A DNA stretch of 64,000 bases from Agapetus fuscipes (lineage: Eukaryota > Arthropoda > Insecta > Trichoptera > Glossosomatidae): assembly GCA_951799405.1 (NCBI GenBank), contig OX637346.1:12299215-12363214 (forward strand), read 5' to 3'. Positions 1-11,124 of this stretch are shown in pieces (the first letter of the stretch is position 1; each line of letters opens with the position of its first letter). The notes beneath the pieces were generated by a model, which worked only from the letters and a program-made list of their open reading frames with translations, did no database searches and had not been told where the DNA came from. A program made the translations under genes and the position numbers.

Positions 1-104
1 CTCATGCCCGTCAATATTAATTATTGAATAAACAATTAATTAAACAAGTATTACAATTTTAACCATCTTATATTCAAAGACAAGTTTAACTTGTTCTATA
101 AATA

Positions 105-354
105 ATCTATAATCTATAATCTAAGTTGCAAGGATATATTCATTTAAAGCTCTCAGATGTATGCCCACAAACCAACAAGTGTAGTTCGCGCTTACAAATG
201 CTGAATGTGTACTTACAAATAAAATCCAAACCTCAAATGAACATAAGCCCCACAACTTTTGCCGACCTTCCCTGAAACAGGGGTGACATTGGCAAAGTGA
301 ACCATTTTTTACAGTATGGGTGGTCAGCTTCATACCAACCTATAAGTCAAGGAA
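105..354 (-). repeat. Family A dispersed repeat, full-length
   Basis: Complete minus-strand copy. Read on the minus strand it begins TTCCTTGACTTATAGG, passes the conserved GGTATGAAGCTGACCACCC block and the small CCCTG-TTT-CAGGG hairpin, and ends in GCAACTTAGATTATAGATTA. The 70-codon open frame inside it recurs in other copies but has no recognisable domain, so I treat it as incidental to the repeat. Confidence 0.9.
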
Positions 355-359
355 TGAGG

Positions 360-1828
360 AATGAGGTTCATTTCCAGAAATTGTTCAGAATCTCTCTTAC
401 TGTCTAAGTATGTAAATATGTAGTATAATTTTTGCCAGCCATACTCAAACCGTGCTCCGTGGAGCCCTCGGGCTCTGCAAAGCTTTTGTAGGTGCTTTAT
501 GAGAATATTGAAAAAATATCATAATTATACTTTATATAAGGTCAACAGTTCAACACCGACAGACACCACTTATCTGAGTTTGTATATTTTAGGACTCCGT
601 CGAATATCTTGTTTTCTGTCACCAAAAAAGTTTGAGAACCGCTAGTCTACGCATTCCGTAGCACAATACGAAAATTCGTAGAGCTCGTGGTGCTACGGGC
701 TACGACGCATAATTATTCCCCTCTACGCCGTAGCCCGTCTGGCTCTTCTGTCTGAAGTGACTCCTCAAAAGCACTCATTACACTTTGGAGCAAAGAAGTC
801 GACGAATCAGCGTTGAACCAAAATAATCAATTACAACGCAGTCGGGGTCTGCCGAAATGTAATTAAATCAATTAAACCACTTGATTTTACAACAAGACTG
901 TTTGGAAATTTGCAGTGTGCTTTAAGAGCTTTTCATTAAGGACTAAATTTACATACTTTACTAAGTATTGGAGAATTCAATTTATATTTTGAGCCAATAC
1001 AGCTATTTGAATCGTAGAGTACCAAAACAAGTAATACATATATTTTTCGACAATTAAACATGGAATTAAACATCAATACATGGAATTTGTGATCCAATAT
1101 ATTCATTTAATTTTCAGGTTGGAGTCATTGATATATACACCTCTTTAAAAACAGAAAAAAACAATGAACAAATGTTTTCATTATCGACTCATTCATGTTT
1201 ATTCACAGAATAATTTTTTAATCACTTTGCAATTATATACCTCAGCTTCAGGAAGGAGCTGAAGATCACCATCTTCACAAGAAGAGAGTGAGCGGTGGGC
1301 GCCCTTGGGGTGGCTGGAGCCACTAAACGGCGCCCAAAAGAAGAATAAGTCATCCAAATATATATATACCTAAGCATTAAAATTGAGGCTCTACACTATC
1401 GTCAAGTAAACTGAAAGGAATTGAACCGACACTGTTTTATTTCAAACGTACGCTGGTCAAATTACCACCGCCTATTGTGCAGACAATTTATGATTTTAAG
1501 TCCAATTTTCTACTTGTGGTGTGTCATACATGTCTTTAATTTCATAACTTTTTCCTACATTTCTAAGTCTTAAATCTTGATAACATTCACCATACATATT
1601 AAAATGGTAAATTTGTTTTTGGAATGGATTTATTGCACTATTACGTGTACAAATATATTCACCTTTGACTTCCGGCCCGGCCGCAACCTGACCGAACCCT
1701 TACCTTCCCATTCCCGAATACCATATTATTCTAAACACACTTACATAGACGCTCGCATTAGGTTTCCTGTACTTAGCGCTAGGGTACACTTTCCCCGTAG
1801 CAGTGGTAGCTTGCAGTGAATAATGAGT
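360..1828. other. AT-rich intergenic DNA with one short hairpin
   Basis: No gene recognised. A GC-richer patch at about 640-740 contains an imperfect stem (698-739, CGGGCTACG... against ...CGTAGCCCG). Bases 1306-1334 match 25667-25695 on the same strand (core GGGGTGGCT..GCC.CTAAA.GGCGC), so both are scraps of one unidentified dispersed element. Confidence 0.5.
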
Positions 1829-2075
1829 AATCTGTAATCTAAGTTGCAAGGATAAATTAACATTTAAAATTCACATTGAATGCTTGAATGAACAAGTAGA
1901 CAAGTGTAAGTTTGCGCTCACAAATGTGTACTTACAAATAAAAATCTAAACCTCGCATTAAAATAAGTTCTGCAACTCTTGCTGACCTTTCCGAAAAACA
2001 GGGGTGAAATTTGGCAAAGTAAAACATTTTGTACAGTATGTGTGCTCAGCCTCATACCAACCTATAAGTCAAGGA
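1829..2075 (-). repeat. Family A repeat, diverged full-length
   Basis: Minus-strand copy with the same start (CCTTGACTTATAGG) and the GCAACTTAGATTACAGATTA tail. It has several substitutions compared with the copy at 105-354. Confidence 0.85.
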
Positions 2076-2228
2076 ATAGTTAAAGTATTTTGTGGTGAAA
2101 AAAGGACCTAACATTTATGAAGAGAAGATTGATAGTAAATAAGTAGAGTAGCTTATAATTTTAAATCATGCACAACTTTTTTCAATGCTTTAATGTAAGA
2201 AATATCCAAGGGCCTAAAAAATAAAAAA

Positions 2229-2437
2229 CCCCTATGCTGTACAAACGTGGTTCAATTTTGCCCATGCCACCCCGTTTTAAGTAAAGGCCGCAGGAGTGTA
2301 TGTTCATGTGAGGTTTTTTTTTGTTATTCCACATGTACCATGTGCAAGCGCGGGCTTACATGTGTCTGCCTGTGGGCGTACATTGAGTATAAGCCTTTAA
2401 TATCAGTATATCTTTCCAACTTAGATTGAAGATTATT
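2229..2437 (+). repeat. Family A repeat, 5'-truncated and diverged
   Basis: Begins inside the family (CTGTACAAA..GGTTCA block). It keeps the TATGTTCATGTGAGG segment and ends CAACTTAGATTGAAGATTA. Confidence 0.7.
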
Positions 2438-2439
2438 AT

Positions 2440-3210
2440 CGAGTAAGTTTAATACAAACTTTTATTTTTTAAGTCAAATTATGTTGTTTTTTTCAATGTA
2501 GACAATATTTTTGCTGAAAAATAATGATAATCACAAAAGTAAAGCAAATAAAAAAAGCATGGAACAAAATTATTTGCTTTGTTATCAAAAAGGGAAAATG
2601 ATATTTTTAATTAATTTTTAACAGCCCTACCAGGTGCGGTGAGTGAAATAATTTAAAAAAAGCAAAAACATTATCACATTTTTTATTTATACTTTCCATT
2701 AAAATATATTTCACAGAAATGAATGGTGGCGTAATAAAAATTTACCCAGTAATATTCATTTTATTGGCCGTTACGTTTTTTAATTACCTTTTAAGTAATT
2801 ATTTTTTAATGAGAATTTCGTTGTTATTTGGCGACGCTACTGGCTGATTCCCAATGGGAAAATGGCGGTTTCATGTAAACCGAGTACAAAAATGTTCTCT
2901 CAAACTCAACTATTGCGTTTTAAACAAAAGTGTATGTGGCTTGAAATAGTGCCTCCTGTAAGCGTTTAAGTTTTCATGTATTTTTGGGAGAACGCTATGG
3001 TGGAGATGTTTTATACTTACATCGCAGATTATATTGTGTTGTAATACTAGTATTTCACGTTGAAATAGGCGCTTAGACAATGAAATATTTACACAACGAA
3101 GATTATTTCAAATATTGAAATAGTTATCTTAAATTTGCTCCCAGTTTTCAGATGATAAAGTCTGCTGATGTCAAGATAATTAATATTAACTGCTTTATTC
3201 ATAATTGTTC
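2440..3210. repeat. AT-rich DNA with a family E copy at about 2870-3022
   Basis: No gene seen. The 2870-3022 stretch matches a low-copy dispersed family (E) recognised by GTTTTATACTT, an upstream ...CGCTGTTTTAGTTTC-like block and internal AACGC motifs. Other copies lie near 7975, 38835, 49425, 52260, 61745, 61850 and 63825. Confidence 0.45.
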
Positions 3211-3213
3211 CTA

Positions 3214-3454
3214 AGGTTCCTCCAAGTTGGAATGAAGCTGACCACCCAAACTGTAAACAAATGTACTTTGCCCACCCCTGTTTCAGGGAAGACCGGCAAG
3301 AGTTGCAGGGCTTATGTTCATTTGAGACTGGGTTTTTATGTTGTTAGTCCACAGTAGCATGTGTAAGCGCAAACGTATTGCGTCTGCTTGTGGAAATGCA
3401 CGTAATATAAAATTAAAATGTAATATATCTAGGCAACTTAGATAAAAGATTAGA
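3214..3454 (+). repeat. Family A repeat, diverged
   Basis: Plus-strand copy from GGTTCCTCCAAGTTGG to CAACTTAGATAAAAGATTAG. The central CACCCCTGTTTCAGGGAAG hairpin block is intact. Confidence 0.85.
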
Positions 3455-3459
3455 GACCA

Positions 3460-4002
3460 ATAATTGCCTTTATCATAAATTATAAGCTAAAAAATTATAT
3501 TCTCATCGGAAATATTTGGTTAGTGAGAAATGTTTTGTTAATTACACAATTTAATTATTGTGAAATTTCTTATGATATGAACCTTTTTAGTTTAGTAATT
3601 TTTTACAGTTTTCCCCACTTTACCTGAGATTATTAAAAACAAGTGGTTACACATGGCATCACTGAACAAGCAAGATTAAAGCTCTCGCAATATATTTGAA
3701 AGGAAAGATCTCATACGTATTGATGACCTAAGAAAGTACGGAAAATTATGGCGAAGAAGATACAACTCTGAACTTAACATCTTGTACCAAGACGTTGATG
3801 TGATCCGGTCAATAAAAATCAACGAAATGTATTGACTGGATCATATCCAGCAGACGAGTTTGAAAAAGATGATTATGGTGACGAAAGTAGGAATAACCTA
3901 CATGGCGCTTTTTGCGTTTCCCTTTGCCAAGCTGTATCCGCAGCGGATTCACAGTAATCCTGTTCTAAATCTTCATCTTATTATTTAATTTTTTAATATG
4001 TT
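3460..4002. other. AT-rich DNA, nothing recognised
   Basis: No ORF, RNA or repeat signature found apart from short AT-rich runs. Confidence 0.4.
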
Positions 4003-4266
4003 CTTCACGCTACTCTTCATCTTGCAACGATTTTACAAGGAGTGCCACCCGAGGTATGCTATTAGATTCAGTAACCTCTTACTTTTAGAGTCATGGGCAT
4101 GCCTCTGACCTAGAGGTTCTTGTTTTGCCAAGACGTTGCTTTTACTTCACGGGAGGGCCTTTCACCATTTGAGAAAATATATAGCTTTATATAAGCGTCC
4201 ACGTGCTATGGGTCCTTCTGACACATACATACATACGCACAGGATGGGTATGAGAATGGCTTGAGC
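4003..4266 (+). repeat. Family B dispersed repeat
   Basis: About 250 bp, matching 33754-34002 along its length. Shared landmarks are GGAGTGCCACCCGAGGTATG, TTGCTTTTACTTCACGGGA and GGGTCCTTCTGA. It ends near ...GGGTATGAG..GG.TTGAGCAT. There are no terminal inverted repeats and no coding capacity. Confidence 0.8.
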
Positions 4267-4269
4267 ATA

Positions 4270-5008
4270 CATGGCTCAAGATGATTGGATATGATGGTGA
4301 AAGACTGTCGTGGGATAGGAGTATGGGACTGAAATAAAAATGTGTTTACAAAGCAATGGTGGATGCGGCTGATCAAACTGGTCAAGATCCATTCTAGCTT
4401 GTCTTACCAGTAGCTAATGAATATTTACTTTAAAATTAAAAACCAATCTTGTTGCGATTGAAATTATTTTCCCAAAACATGTTTACGTTTGATTTTTTTT
4501 TGCACTCCAAACATGTTTTTGTGTATTTTTCAGCGTCGAGCATTTAGCAAACATGCAGGCAGCTACCTTCACAGATAAAAGTTTCATTAAGCGCTGTTCG
4601 CGGTACAGGAAGCAACTTGTATGGGCCGGGCCGTACATTTTAATATTGCTCCGAGTTCCAAGTATAAAACCTTACGTTCACCCTCACCTAAAAAATGTAC
4701 CGTTACTCAAATGAAGCCTCCAGTGAGAGTTTTAGATTTGAAAAAAAAAAGTGAAACTTTTTTGTGGAGTTTTAACGTACATTTTAATATTGCTCAGTTC
4801 GCAATCTATTAGTACACATTGTTTGATACAACGTGAATGAATGGCACGCCCTGTCGGAATCTTCTTTCATAACAGAGCGTTTCCGCGAGATAAGCAAACT
4901 GGAAGAGATTTATGTTCGCTTTTGGTGGAATGCCCCTACATATTTGTGTACGCCGACTCTTGCAAAGGCCAAAAGCCTTGCAAATGGACCAGTGACTGCA
5001 AAACTGTG
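4270..5008. other. Unassigned AT-rich DNA
   Basis: Two overlapping small ORFs at 4833-5068 lie in different frames and have no domain or codon signature that I recognise. Nothing else was seen. Confidence 0.35.
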
Positions 5009-5009
5009 C

Positions 5010-5400
5010 GCCGTGGTAAAAACATCTGTGTCGTGGAAAATTTGCGTGCTACGGTAAATTGTGTGTAATGGTAAAATACGAGTTGTATGACATGAAAATA
5101 TATTGGTATGGTGGCAAAATCGTATACCACGGTAAAAAAGTGTGACATACGAGTGGTGTGATATTGTACAGCATCTGTCTCGTAGAAAGTTGTTTTGGTA
5201 TGTGAAATGGTGTGCCTTGATAAAATAAGAACAGTGTTACAAGGTAAAACATCTGTGTCATTAATTTATTTCGTTTTACGGTAAAATAGTGTACCATGGT
5301 AAAACACCAGTAGTGTGACAATGCAAAACATCTGTGTCGTGATTTTTTTTGCTTTCTTCGTAGCTACGGTAAAATAGTGCAAGTCTAAAAAATGTCTTAG
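5010..5400. repeat. Degenerate tandem repeat (GGTAAAA/CTGTGTCGT units)
   Basis: The motifs ACGGTAAAATAGTGT and GTAAAACATCTGTGTCGT recur about ten times with irregular 25-50 bp spacing and many substitutions. This is an old minisatellite-like array. The open frames reported across it on the minus strand arise from the repetitive composition. Confidence 0.7.
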
Positions 5401-5470
5401 TAAAATAGTAAGCCTGTATTAAAGTTTCAAGCTACGTAGGTAAACTAAATTACCATTAAGAGCTTTAGGT

Positions 5471-5977
5471 TTGATGTTAAGGAATAATATCATAAATATA
5501 AGTTTTAGGATTACGCGGCCGGCTGATGATGCTGGAGAGTTGCTTTCTGTGATCTGTTACCGTGGTCTATGGAAGCTAGAGCTTACTGACATTTTACCAA
5601 CTTTGGATCGTAGACACGGGAAAAATTTCCGGAATCTCCAGCTCCCACTAAAAGATCCCGGGAAGCAAATATCCAGCAATACCATACATACAATTTCTTC
5701 ATGCACCATCATGATACCTTTTAAGATTCTAGATAGATCTATGTTTGACCACAACATATATGCTTCCACCGCATATAAATTTAGTTTTCCACGAAAAAAA
5801 ATCAATTCTCTAGTGTGTCGAGAAGTTGTAAAGTTTGGCAGGCACTGTAATAGACCAATTCTTCTTTCCAAACGAAATACAAATGTGAAGGCACGCAAAT
5901 ATGTTTACCGGAATATTGTTATGAGAATACCAAGAAGTATGGCGGCTATATGTTATTTTCTGCCATCAAACTTCTAA
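5471..5977 (+). CDS. Unassigned open frame, 168 codons
   Basis: The second-longest ATG-less-interrupted frame outside the transposon proteins begins MMLRNNIINISF and ends FLPSNF. I recognise no family, signal peptide or membrane segment. It is basic and rich in Ile, Arg and Lys. A 113-codon frame overlaps it on the opposite strand, so at least one of the two is chance. No promoter or polyadenylation context marks it as a gene. It could be a decayed transposon fragment, an exon, or noise. I would not annotate it as a gene without transcript support. Confidence 0.15.
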   Translation: MMLRNNIINISFRITRPADDAGELLSVICYRGLWKLELTDILPTLDRRHGKNFRNLQLPLKDPGKQISSNTIHTISSCTIMIPFKILDRSMFDHNIYASTAYKFSFPRKKINSLVCREVVKFGRHCNRPILLSKRNTNVKARKYVYRNIVMRIPRSMAAICYFLPSNF

Positions 5978-5979
5978 AA

Positions 5980-6760
5980 GGTCAAACTTTGAGTTATCAT
6001 CGGTCGGTCACGCATTCACTACCTATTTGAAGCATGTGATTTCAGGTCGTTATGAATAAGTCTAAAAGGCGATGATGAATAATAAAACATGGACTTAATC
6101 GATTTGTCTAATTCGAGACACAGCTCAATGATATATCTATTAATAATGTCGCATGATTTATTCAAATTTGAAATTACTTTTTTGATTAATGTGCTTTTAA
6201 AAATTGTCCAATTTAAATGCAATAGAAACGTTAGCTCAGTAAATAAAAAAACCTTTACAATGAGATTACAATATAAAATTTCTGCTCATTTTTTCATGTA
6301 GATTATACCTACATTGTTTTTTTTTTCAGTCATTTATCGATTACACATAGTTTTTTCTTGTTCAGTCATTTTCTTTATCATTGAGGATAATAGCTCTCTT
6401 GTTGGGCTTTCTTTGGGCCTTCGAAAATCTTCCATCATCGATTCCTAATTGTTTTTTGAGCCTATGGAAAATACCGTATTCTTTATTGTATTGTTTGTCT
6501 ATTGAGTAAAAAATCTACCTCTTAAAAACTTCTGTTTATCACAAGCATTTCAAGGTTATACCACACGCAATGTTGTTGAAAATTTTGAGAGTTCGTTATT
6601 AGAATTGGGTTGATGGACGATCTACGTCCCATATTTCCTACAATAATTAACAGATTCGTATATTTTTTCGCTACATTAAAAGTCAGAAATTTTCTTCAGA
6701 ACCATATTTCTGTCGCAATGCTTATTGGGAATCCATAATATACTACATTTTTTTTTCCAT
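5980..6760. other. AT-rich DNA, nothing recognised
   Basis: Homopolymer-rich A/T sequence with only short frames and no repeat match found within the window. Confidence 0.4.
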
Positions 6761-6762
6761 AT

Positions 6763-7108
6763 ACTACATTTTTTGCATAGGAAATTTTTGACTTTTTTTG
6801 TATAGATTTCTTTGTAAGGTTTTGTTCTTTTTTATATTTAAATGTAATTTATTATTCATATTCCTTGACTTATAGGTTGGTATGAGGCTGACCACCCATA
6901 CTGTAAAAAATGGTTCACTTTGCCAATGTCACCCCTGTTTCAGGGAAGGTCGGCAAAAGTTGTGGGGCTTATGTTCATTTGAGGTTTGGATTTTATTTGT
7001 AAGTACACATTCAGCATTTGTAAGCGCGAACTACACTTGTTGGTTTGTGGGCATACATCTGAGAGCTTTAAATGAATATATCCTTGCAACTTAGATTATA
7101 GATTATAT
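6763..7108 (+). repeat. Family A repeat, long form
   Basis: Core at 6860-7108, preceded by a ~100-bp extension starting CTACATTTTTTGCATAGG. The unit is almost identical to 13610-13968, with only a few base differences, which indicates a recent copy. It ends GCAACTTAGATTATAGATTA. Confidence 0.9.
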
Positions 7109-7120
7109 TATAATATATTT

Positions 7121-7410
7121 CTGACTTTTTTTGTGTAGATTTTTAAGGTTCTGTTGTTTTTTTATACTTAAATGTTATTTATTATTTGTATTCTTTGACA
7201 TATAGGTTGGTATGAGGCTGACCCATACTGTAAAAAAATGGTTCACTTTGTCAATGTCACCCATGTTTTAGTGAAGGTCGACAAAGTTGCTGGATTTATT
7301 TTCATTTGAGGTTTGAATTTCAATTTGTGTGAACTTACACGTGTCTATTTGTGAGCATGCATTTAATATAATTTTTAAATGTTAAAATATATTTGCAACA
7401 AAGATTATAT
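7121..7410 (+). repeat. Family A repeat, long form, tandem to the previous copy
   Basis: Contains part of the long-form extension (TGACTTTTTTTGTGTAGAT) and then a diverged core from TTCTTTGACATATAGG to GCAACAAAGATTATA. It directly follows the previous copy in the same orientation. Confidence 0.85.
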
Positions 7411-7414
7411 GTGG

Positions 7415-8740
7415 TAGTACAGAGGCGTTGGGTAATATGGTTTGGTAGAGCCATTCCAATTCTACTTGCCGAGGATCTCCATTGGGAGCGATGGAGACCG
7501 CGGCACTTTGACGTCAGTCAACAAATGAGCCCACAAAAATTCAAAATATATATATTATAACTGTTCTTTCGTTTTCATAGAATAATATCCGAATTTTGTC
7601 AAAAATTTAAGCTCTTTACATTAACGCGTCAAAGCTGACACCAAATGTAACGCCAGAAATTATTTACTTTATATATTTACTGTAGTAATGAAATACCCGG
7701 AGAAACATAGTTGTTTATTTAAGCTTTTACCCTATCTACACACATAATAATTTTAATATCAAAGTTAATTAGTTGTCGTTAATAAACATGGTGTAATTCA
7801 AACAGTAATCTAGCGCGTCGTCATCAAATTAGCTGACAGCAAAGCGAGTGCGCGATTCGCGTACGTAATATATTTTTACTAAAACCTTTCCATCAACGCA
7901 AACGGGATGGAATTTGAAATTGTCGAGCGAAAATATGTGTACTCTCTACTCCCAGTAACTGTTAGTCAAAGCACAACTATTGCGTTACACGAAAACTGTG
8001 TGAAAACTGAAATAGCGTCGTCAGTGAGCGTTCTAGTTTCTATAGTGTTGAAAAAAATTAACCCAGTTTGTATACTTGCAGTACCGCCCTGAACGAATAA
8101 AAGAGGAAAATATGTCGCAGCCTCATAGAAAATTTCTGCTTTTTATTCATAAAATTTTGCAATGTACGCGTGAAAAACGGAAATTGCATACACTTTAATG
8201 GTTTGATGATAGAAATAAACAAACTAACAACTAGCAGATATATAATGAGGTCATGTGAGAGTGAGTTTGGCTTTGATTTTTGCAAAGAACAAGATGGATA
8301 AAGATGGAAAAAACATTGTCTGTGCATGTGCCTACGGATTGTTTTGATTATTTTGGCATGTTTTTTCCCTCTAAGCCCATATAAAAAGATTTTAGCTGAT
8401 ATAGCTGGCTAATTGAAGTACATGATCTGAAAAATGAGATAACAAACCATATTTCTGTTAAAACAACGATTGTGCATGGCACTTGAGCCATTTTTTTTGT
8501 ACACAACAGGTTACCCCAATCACAGTGCACCCTCACAGCTATCATCACCGTGGGAGGAACGCTTTTGCTACAGTTTTAGATCTTCATAAATTTTTGCTTA
8601 AAAATGTCTAGGTATACTAGACTTATGTAAGAGCTAAGTCACAGGGTGTTGCGCCACGGCATCGATACGGTTTTTCGGTACATGAAATAAAATAAATCAT
8701 TGACCTTCATGTCTATTATGTAAAAACATGCGCTCCGCAT
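7415..8740. other. Unassigned DNA with a family E match
   Basis: 7430-7515 is relatively GC-rich and may be a LINE scrap, but I cannot place it. 7975-8092 resembles family E (GAGCGTTCTAGTTTCTAT...). The rest shows no gene. Confidence 0.35.
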
Positions 8741-9051
8741 CTAAGTTACACATATAATGTAACTTCTTGCCTACGTTATCCCCAAAGGGGTCGCATGTGG
8801 TGATTCGAGACCTATTTATTTTTACAGGTATGGGAACCGGCCTCACACCAACAACTTCAGTTGAAGTGGGGATTTCCAGCTCCCGGGGGGGCTGGTTCTA
8901 ATTTATTTTGAAGGCTGAGTACACCTTGCCGGTATTTGGGGTTGAAATAAACATCGAAACGGGGAATCATTTCTGACACCCTCGGTGGGAATCGAACCCT
9001 TGCTCTCAATATAGAATGCAAGCATTCTACAAACTGAGCTATCGACAGGAC
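8741..9051 (-). repeat. SINE C (tRNA-derived), full-length
   Basis: On the minus strand it starts with a tRNA-like head: GTCGATAGCTCAG (A box) followed by a TTCGATTCCC B-box segment. The body reads ...TTTATTTCAACCCC...AAGGTGTACTCAGCC..., and the end is a GTTACATTATATGTG stretch. The A/B-box spacing fits RNA polymerase III tRNA-type promoters. It lies immediately downstream, on the minus strand, of a SINE D copy. Confidence 0.9.
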
Positions 9052-9286
9052 TTTTTACAAACTTGGTTGTCGCTACAAAGCGCCAATTCTCAAGGGAGAC
9101 CCAGTTGCTGTAAGGCTGGATGGACCTTTTGTGACCGGTCAGTAAAGGTTTATGAATTTTTCAGTTCGGCGCAGAGCATATTTGAAAATATAAATGGTAT
9201 ATTTTTTGTGTTCCGCTGGGATTTGAGCCCACAACATTCCGTTTAAGAGTCAGAAGTGTGAACCATTGGACAACGGACCGGTCTCC
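9052..9286 (-). repeat. SINE D (tRNA-derived), lacking its LINE-like tail
   Basis: The minus-strand head begins GGAGACCGGTCCGTTGTCCA, with a B-box-like GGGCTCAAATCCC (normally GGTTCGAATCC). Then comes the body with CAGCCTTACAGCAACTGGG and GCTTTGTAGCGACAACCAAG. The copy stops at that point and SINE C begins, so the tail seen at 25775-25865 is missing. Confidence 0.85.
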
Positions 9287-9289
9287 AAA

Positions 9290-9620
9290 TTTTGGATTAC
9301 TTCTATACATCATAAACCCACATACGTATCATATGATGTTTGTGCACGTACCAGCATTCGATAACTCGGCCCCGGGCGTTGGCGCAACCCAGTAATGCAG
9401 TTAGAGCCACCGCATCCCAACATTTTATTGGTGTGGAATTCAAAACGATACAACAAAAAAAACAGACGATCATTTCGGAAAATTTTGGATAAATTTTACG
9501 TATTTGTATTTTTGTTATTTCCCTGAAAATTTAATAAAATTGGTAATGAGATTAATTTTGATGTTATTGATCTTCACGCATAGAATCAAAAAGAGGTAAT
9601 TTATTATATGGTATTATTTA
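9290..9620. other. Unassigned DNA
   Basis: No repeat, ORF or RNA recognised between SINE D and the next family A copy. Confidence 0.4.
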
Positions 9621-9623
9621 TAG

Positions 9624-9968
9624 TTTGCTACATTTTTTGCATAAGAATTTTTTTACTTTTTTTTGTATAGATTTATTTTTAAGGTTTTGTTGTTTTTTTT
9701 TATTCTTTAATGTTATTTATTGCTCGTATTCCTTGACTTATAGGTTGGTATGAGGCTGACCACCCATACTGTAAAAAATGATTCACTTTGCCAATGTCAC
9801 CCCTGTTTCAGGGAATATCGGCAAGAGTTCCAGGGCTTATGATCATTTGCGGTTTGGATTTTATTTGTAAGTACACACTCACAATTTGTAAGCGCGAACT
9901 ACACGTGTTTGTTTGTGGGCAGGCTTTGAATGAATATATCCTTGCAACTTAGATTATAGATTATAGAT
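9624..9968 (+). repeat. Family A repeat, long form
   Basis: Extension from TTTGCTACATTTTTTGCATAA, core from about 9729, and tail GCAACTTAGATTATAGATTA. More diverged than the 6763 and 13610 pair. Confidence 0.88.
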
Positions 9969-9970
9969 AT

Positions 9971-10060
9971 GGTTACACGAACTCCTGCCATCTTTCCCTG
10001 AAGCCGCGGTGGCGTTGGAAAAAGAGAATCCAGTTTTAAAGTACGGGGGTCAGCCTATCT
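9971..10060 (-). repeat. Family A fragment, inverted
   Basis: Contains the ACTCCTGCC..CTTTCCCTGAA and GGGGGTCAGCC blocks on the minus strand. It abuts the previous plus-strand copy. Confidence 0.55.
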
Positions 10061-10240
10061 AACCAATCTAACCAACTTTGATGTACATATTCAAGTATGA
10101 AAAACACATTAAAAAAATTCAAATCGCTTAGGTATGTCATACATGATATTACGAGTCCCAACAAGCTATGAAAAGAAAGCATTAAAAAGTTGAAAAGAAT
10201 CATTAAAAAGTGAAGCCAAAACATTAAAAGTGGTCTTTTA

Positions 10241-11120
10241 TTGCTTTATACTTTAAAATATCAATTCCAATCTTTAAATATTAAAATAAAAGTGAAGCCC
10301 ATACATTAAAAACGGTCTTTTATTGCTTCATATTAAGTATGTATTTGTATATAAGCATTCAAGCCTTTCACGTATCACTGCTCGAAAAAAAGCCTCAAAG
10401 ATTTTTTAGGAAAGCATTAAAAAGCATTGATTGCTTTGACACAGAACGAAACGTAACGACATCGATCAATTGACAAAAAATTACTGGTCTGCAGTGTAGT
10501 GGTTAATGCTACGGAAGGAGGACAAGAGTTTGATTTTCGGCTTAGCAAAAAACATAAATAAATTCGAATATCCTCTTATCCCACCGGTCACCTTACTTTG
10601 GTCCATTCAGCCTTACAGCAGTCTTACAAGATAGACTTGCTTAGGAAATGGTGCTTTCTACAGAGATGAAGAAGCTTGCAAAAGACGCTTGAGGTGTGAT
10701 TCACGCAAAGTCAGCGCTCACCAAATAAATCATCCCAAAATAAGCAAAAGACAAAGCAATACACCTCAAGTCAAATTAAAATTTTACAGAACAATATCAA
10801 GCACATACGTGTACGCTCACGCTTACATATGCTACATTTAATGAATCCATCGCATTAACCACTGCACTGCAGACCAGTAAATTGTTTGTCAATTGATCGA
10901 TGTCGTTACGTTTCGTTCTGTGTCAAAGCAATCAATGCTTTTTAATGCTTTCCTAAAAAATCTTTGAGGCTTTTTTTCGAGCAGTGATACGTGAAAGGCT
11001 TGAATGCTTATATACATAAACATACTCAATATGAAGCAATAAAAGACCGTTTTTAATTTATGTACTTCACTTTTTATTTTAATATTTAAAGATCGATATT
11101 GATATTTTAAAGTATAAAGC
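10241..11120. repeat. Large inverted repeat (foldback), ~269-bp arms
   Basis: Left arm 10241-10509 and right arm 10852-11120 are complementary with few mismatches, separated by a ~342-bp spacer. Landmarks are TTGCTTTATACTTTAAAATA at the outer end and GGTCTGCAGTG.AGTGGTTAA at the inner end of each arm. A 45-bp motif (ending GGTCTTTTATTGCTT) is duplicated directly at 10208-10254 and 10290-10334. No TIR-type transposon end or target duplication was found. Confidence 0.85.
10492..10740 (+). repeat. SINE D-like copy with alternative 3' tail
   Basis: A tRNA-like head (GGTCTGCAGTGTAGTGGTTA, B-box-like GAGTTTGATTTTC) is followed by CCATTCAGCCTTACAGCAGT, which corresponds to the SINE D body. The 3' part reads GCTTGAGGTGTGATTCACGC. 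That segment also ends the SINE-like copy at 47505-47694 and the LINE fragment at 31296-31723. The head sits at the inner edge of the large inverted repeat. Confidence 0.6.
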
Positions 11121-11124
11121 AAAA

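Noticed and set aside
5519..5545. GGCTGATGATGCTGGAGAG resembles the hammerhead 5' half
   Set aside because: No stem II partner and no GAAA downstream.
6882..7094. 70-codon frame recurring in family A copies (also 121-333 and 13733-13945)
   Set aside because: It exists only because the repeat copies are similar. It starts inside the repeat, has no domain, and is broken by stops or shifts in many other copies, so it is probably not a protein.
8980..9050. Possible genuine tRNA gene
   Set aside because: A and B boxes are present but the cloverleaf does not close, and the sequence runs into the SINE C body found in three other copies.
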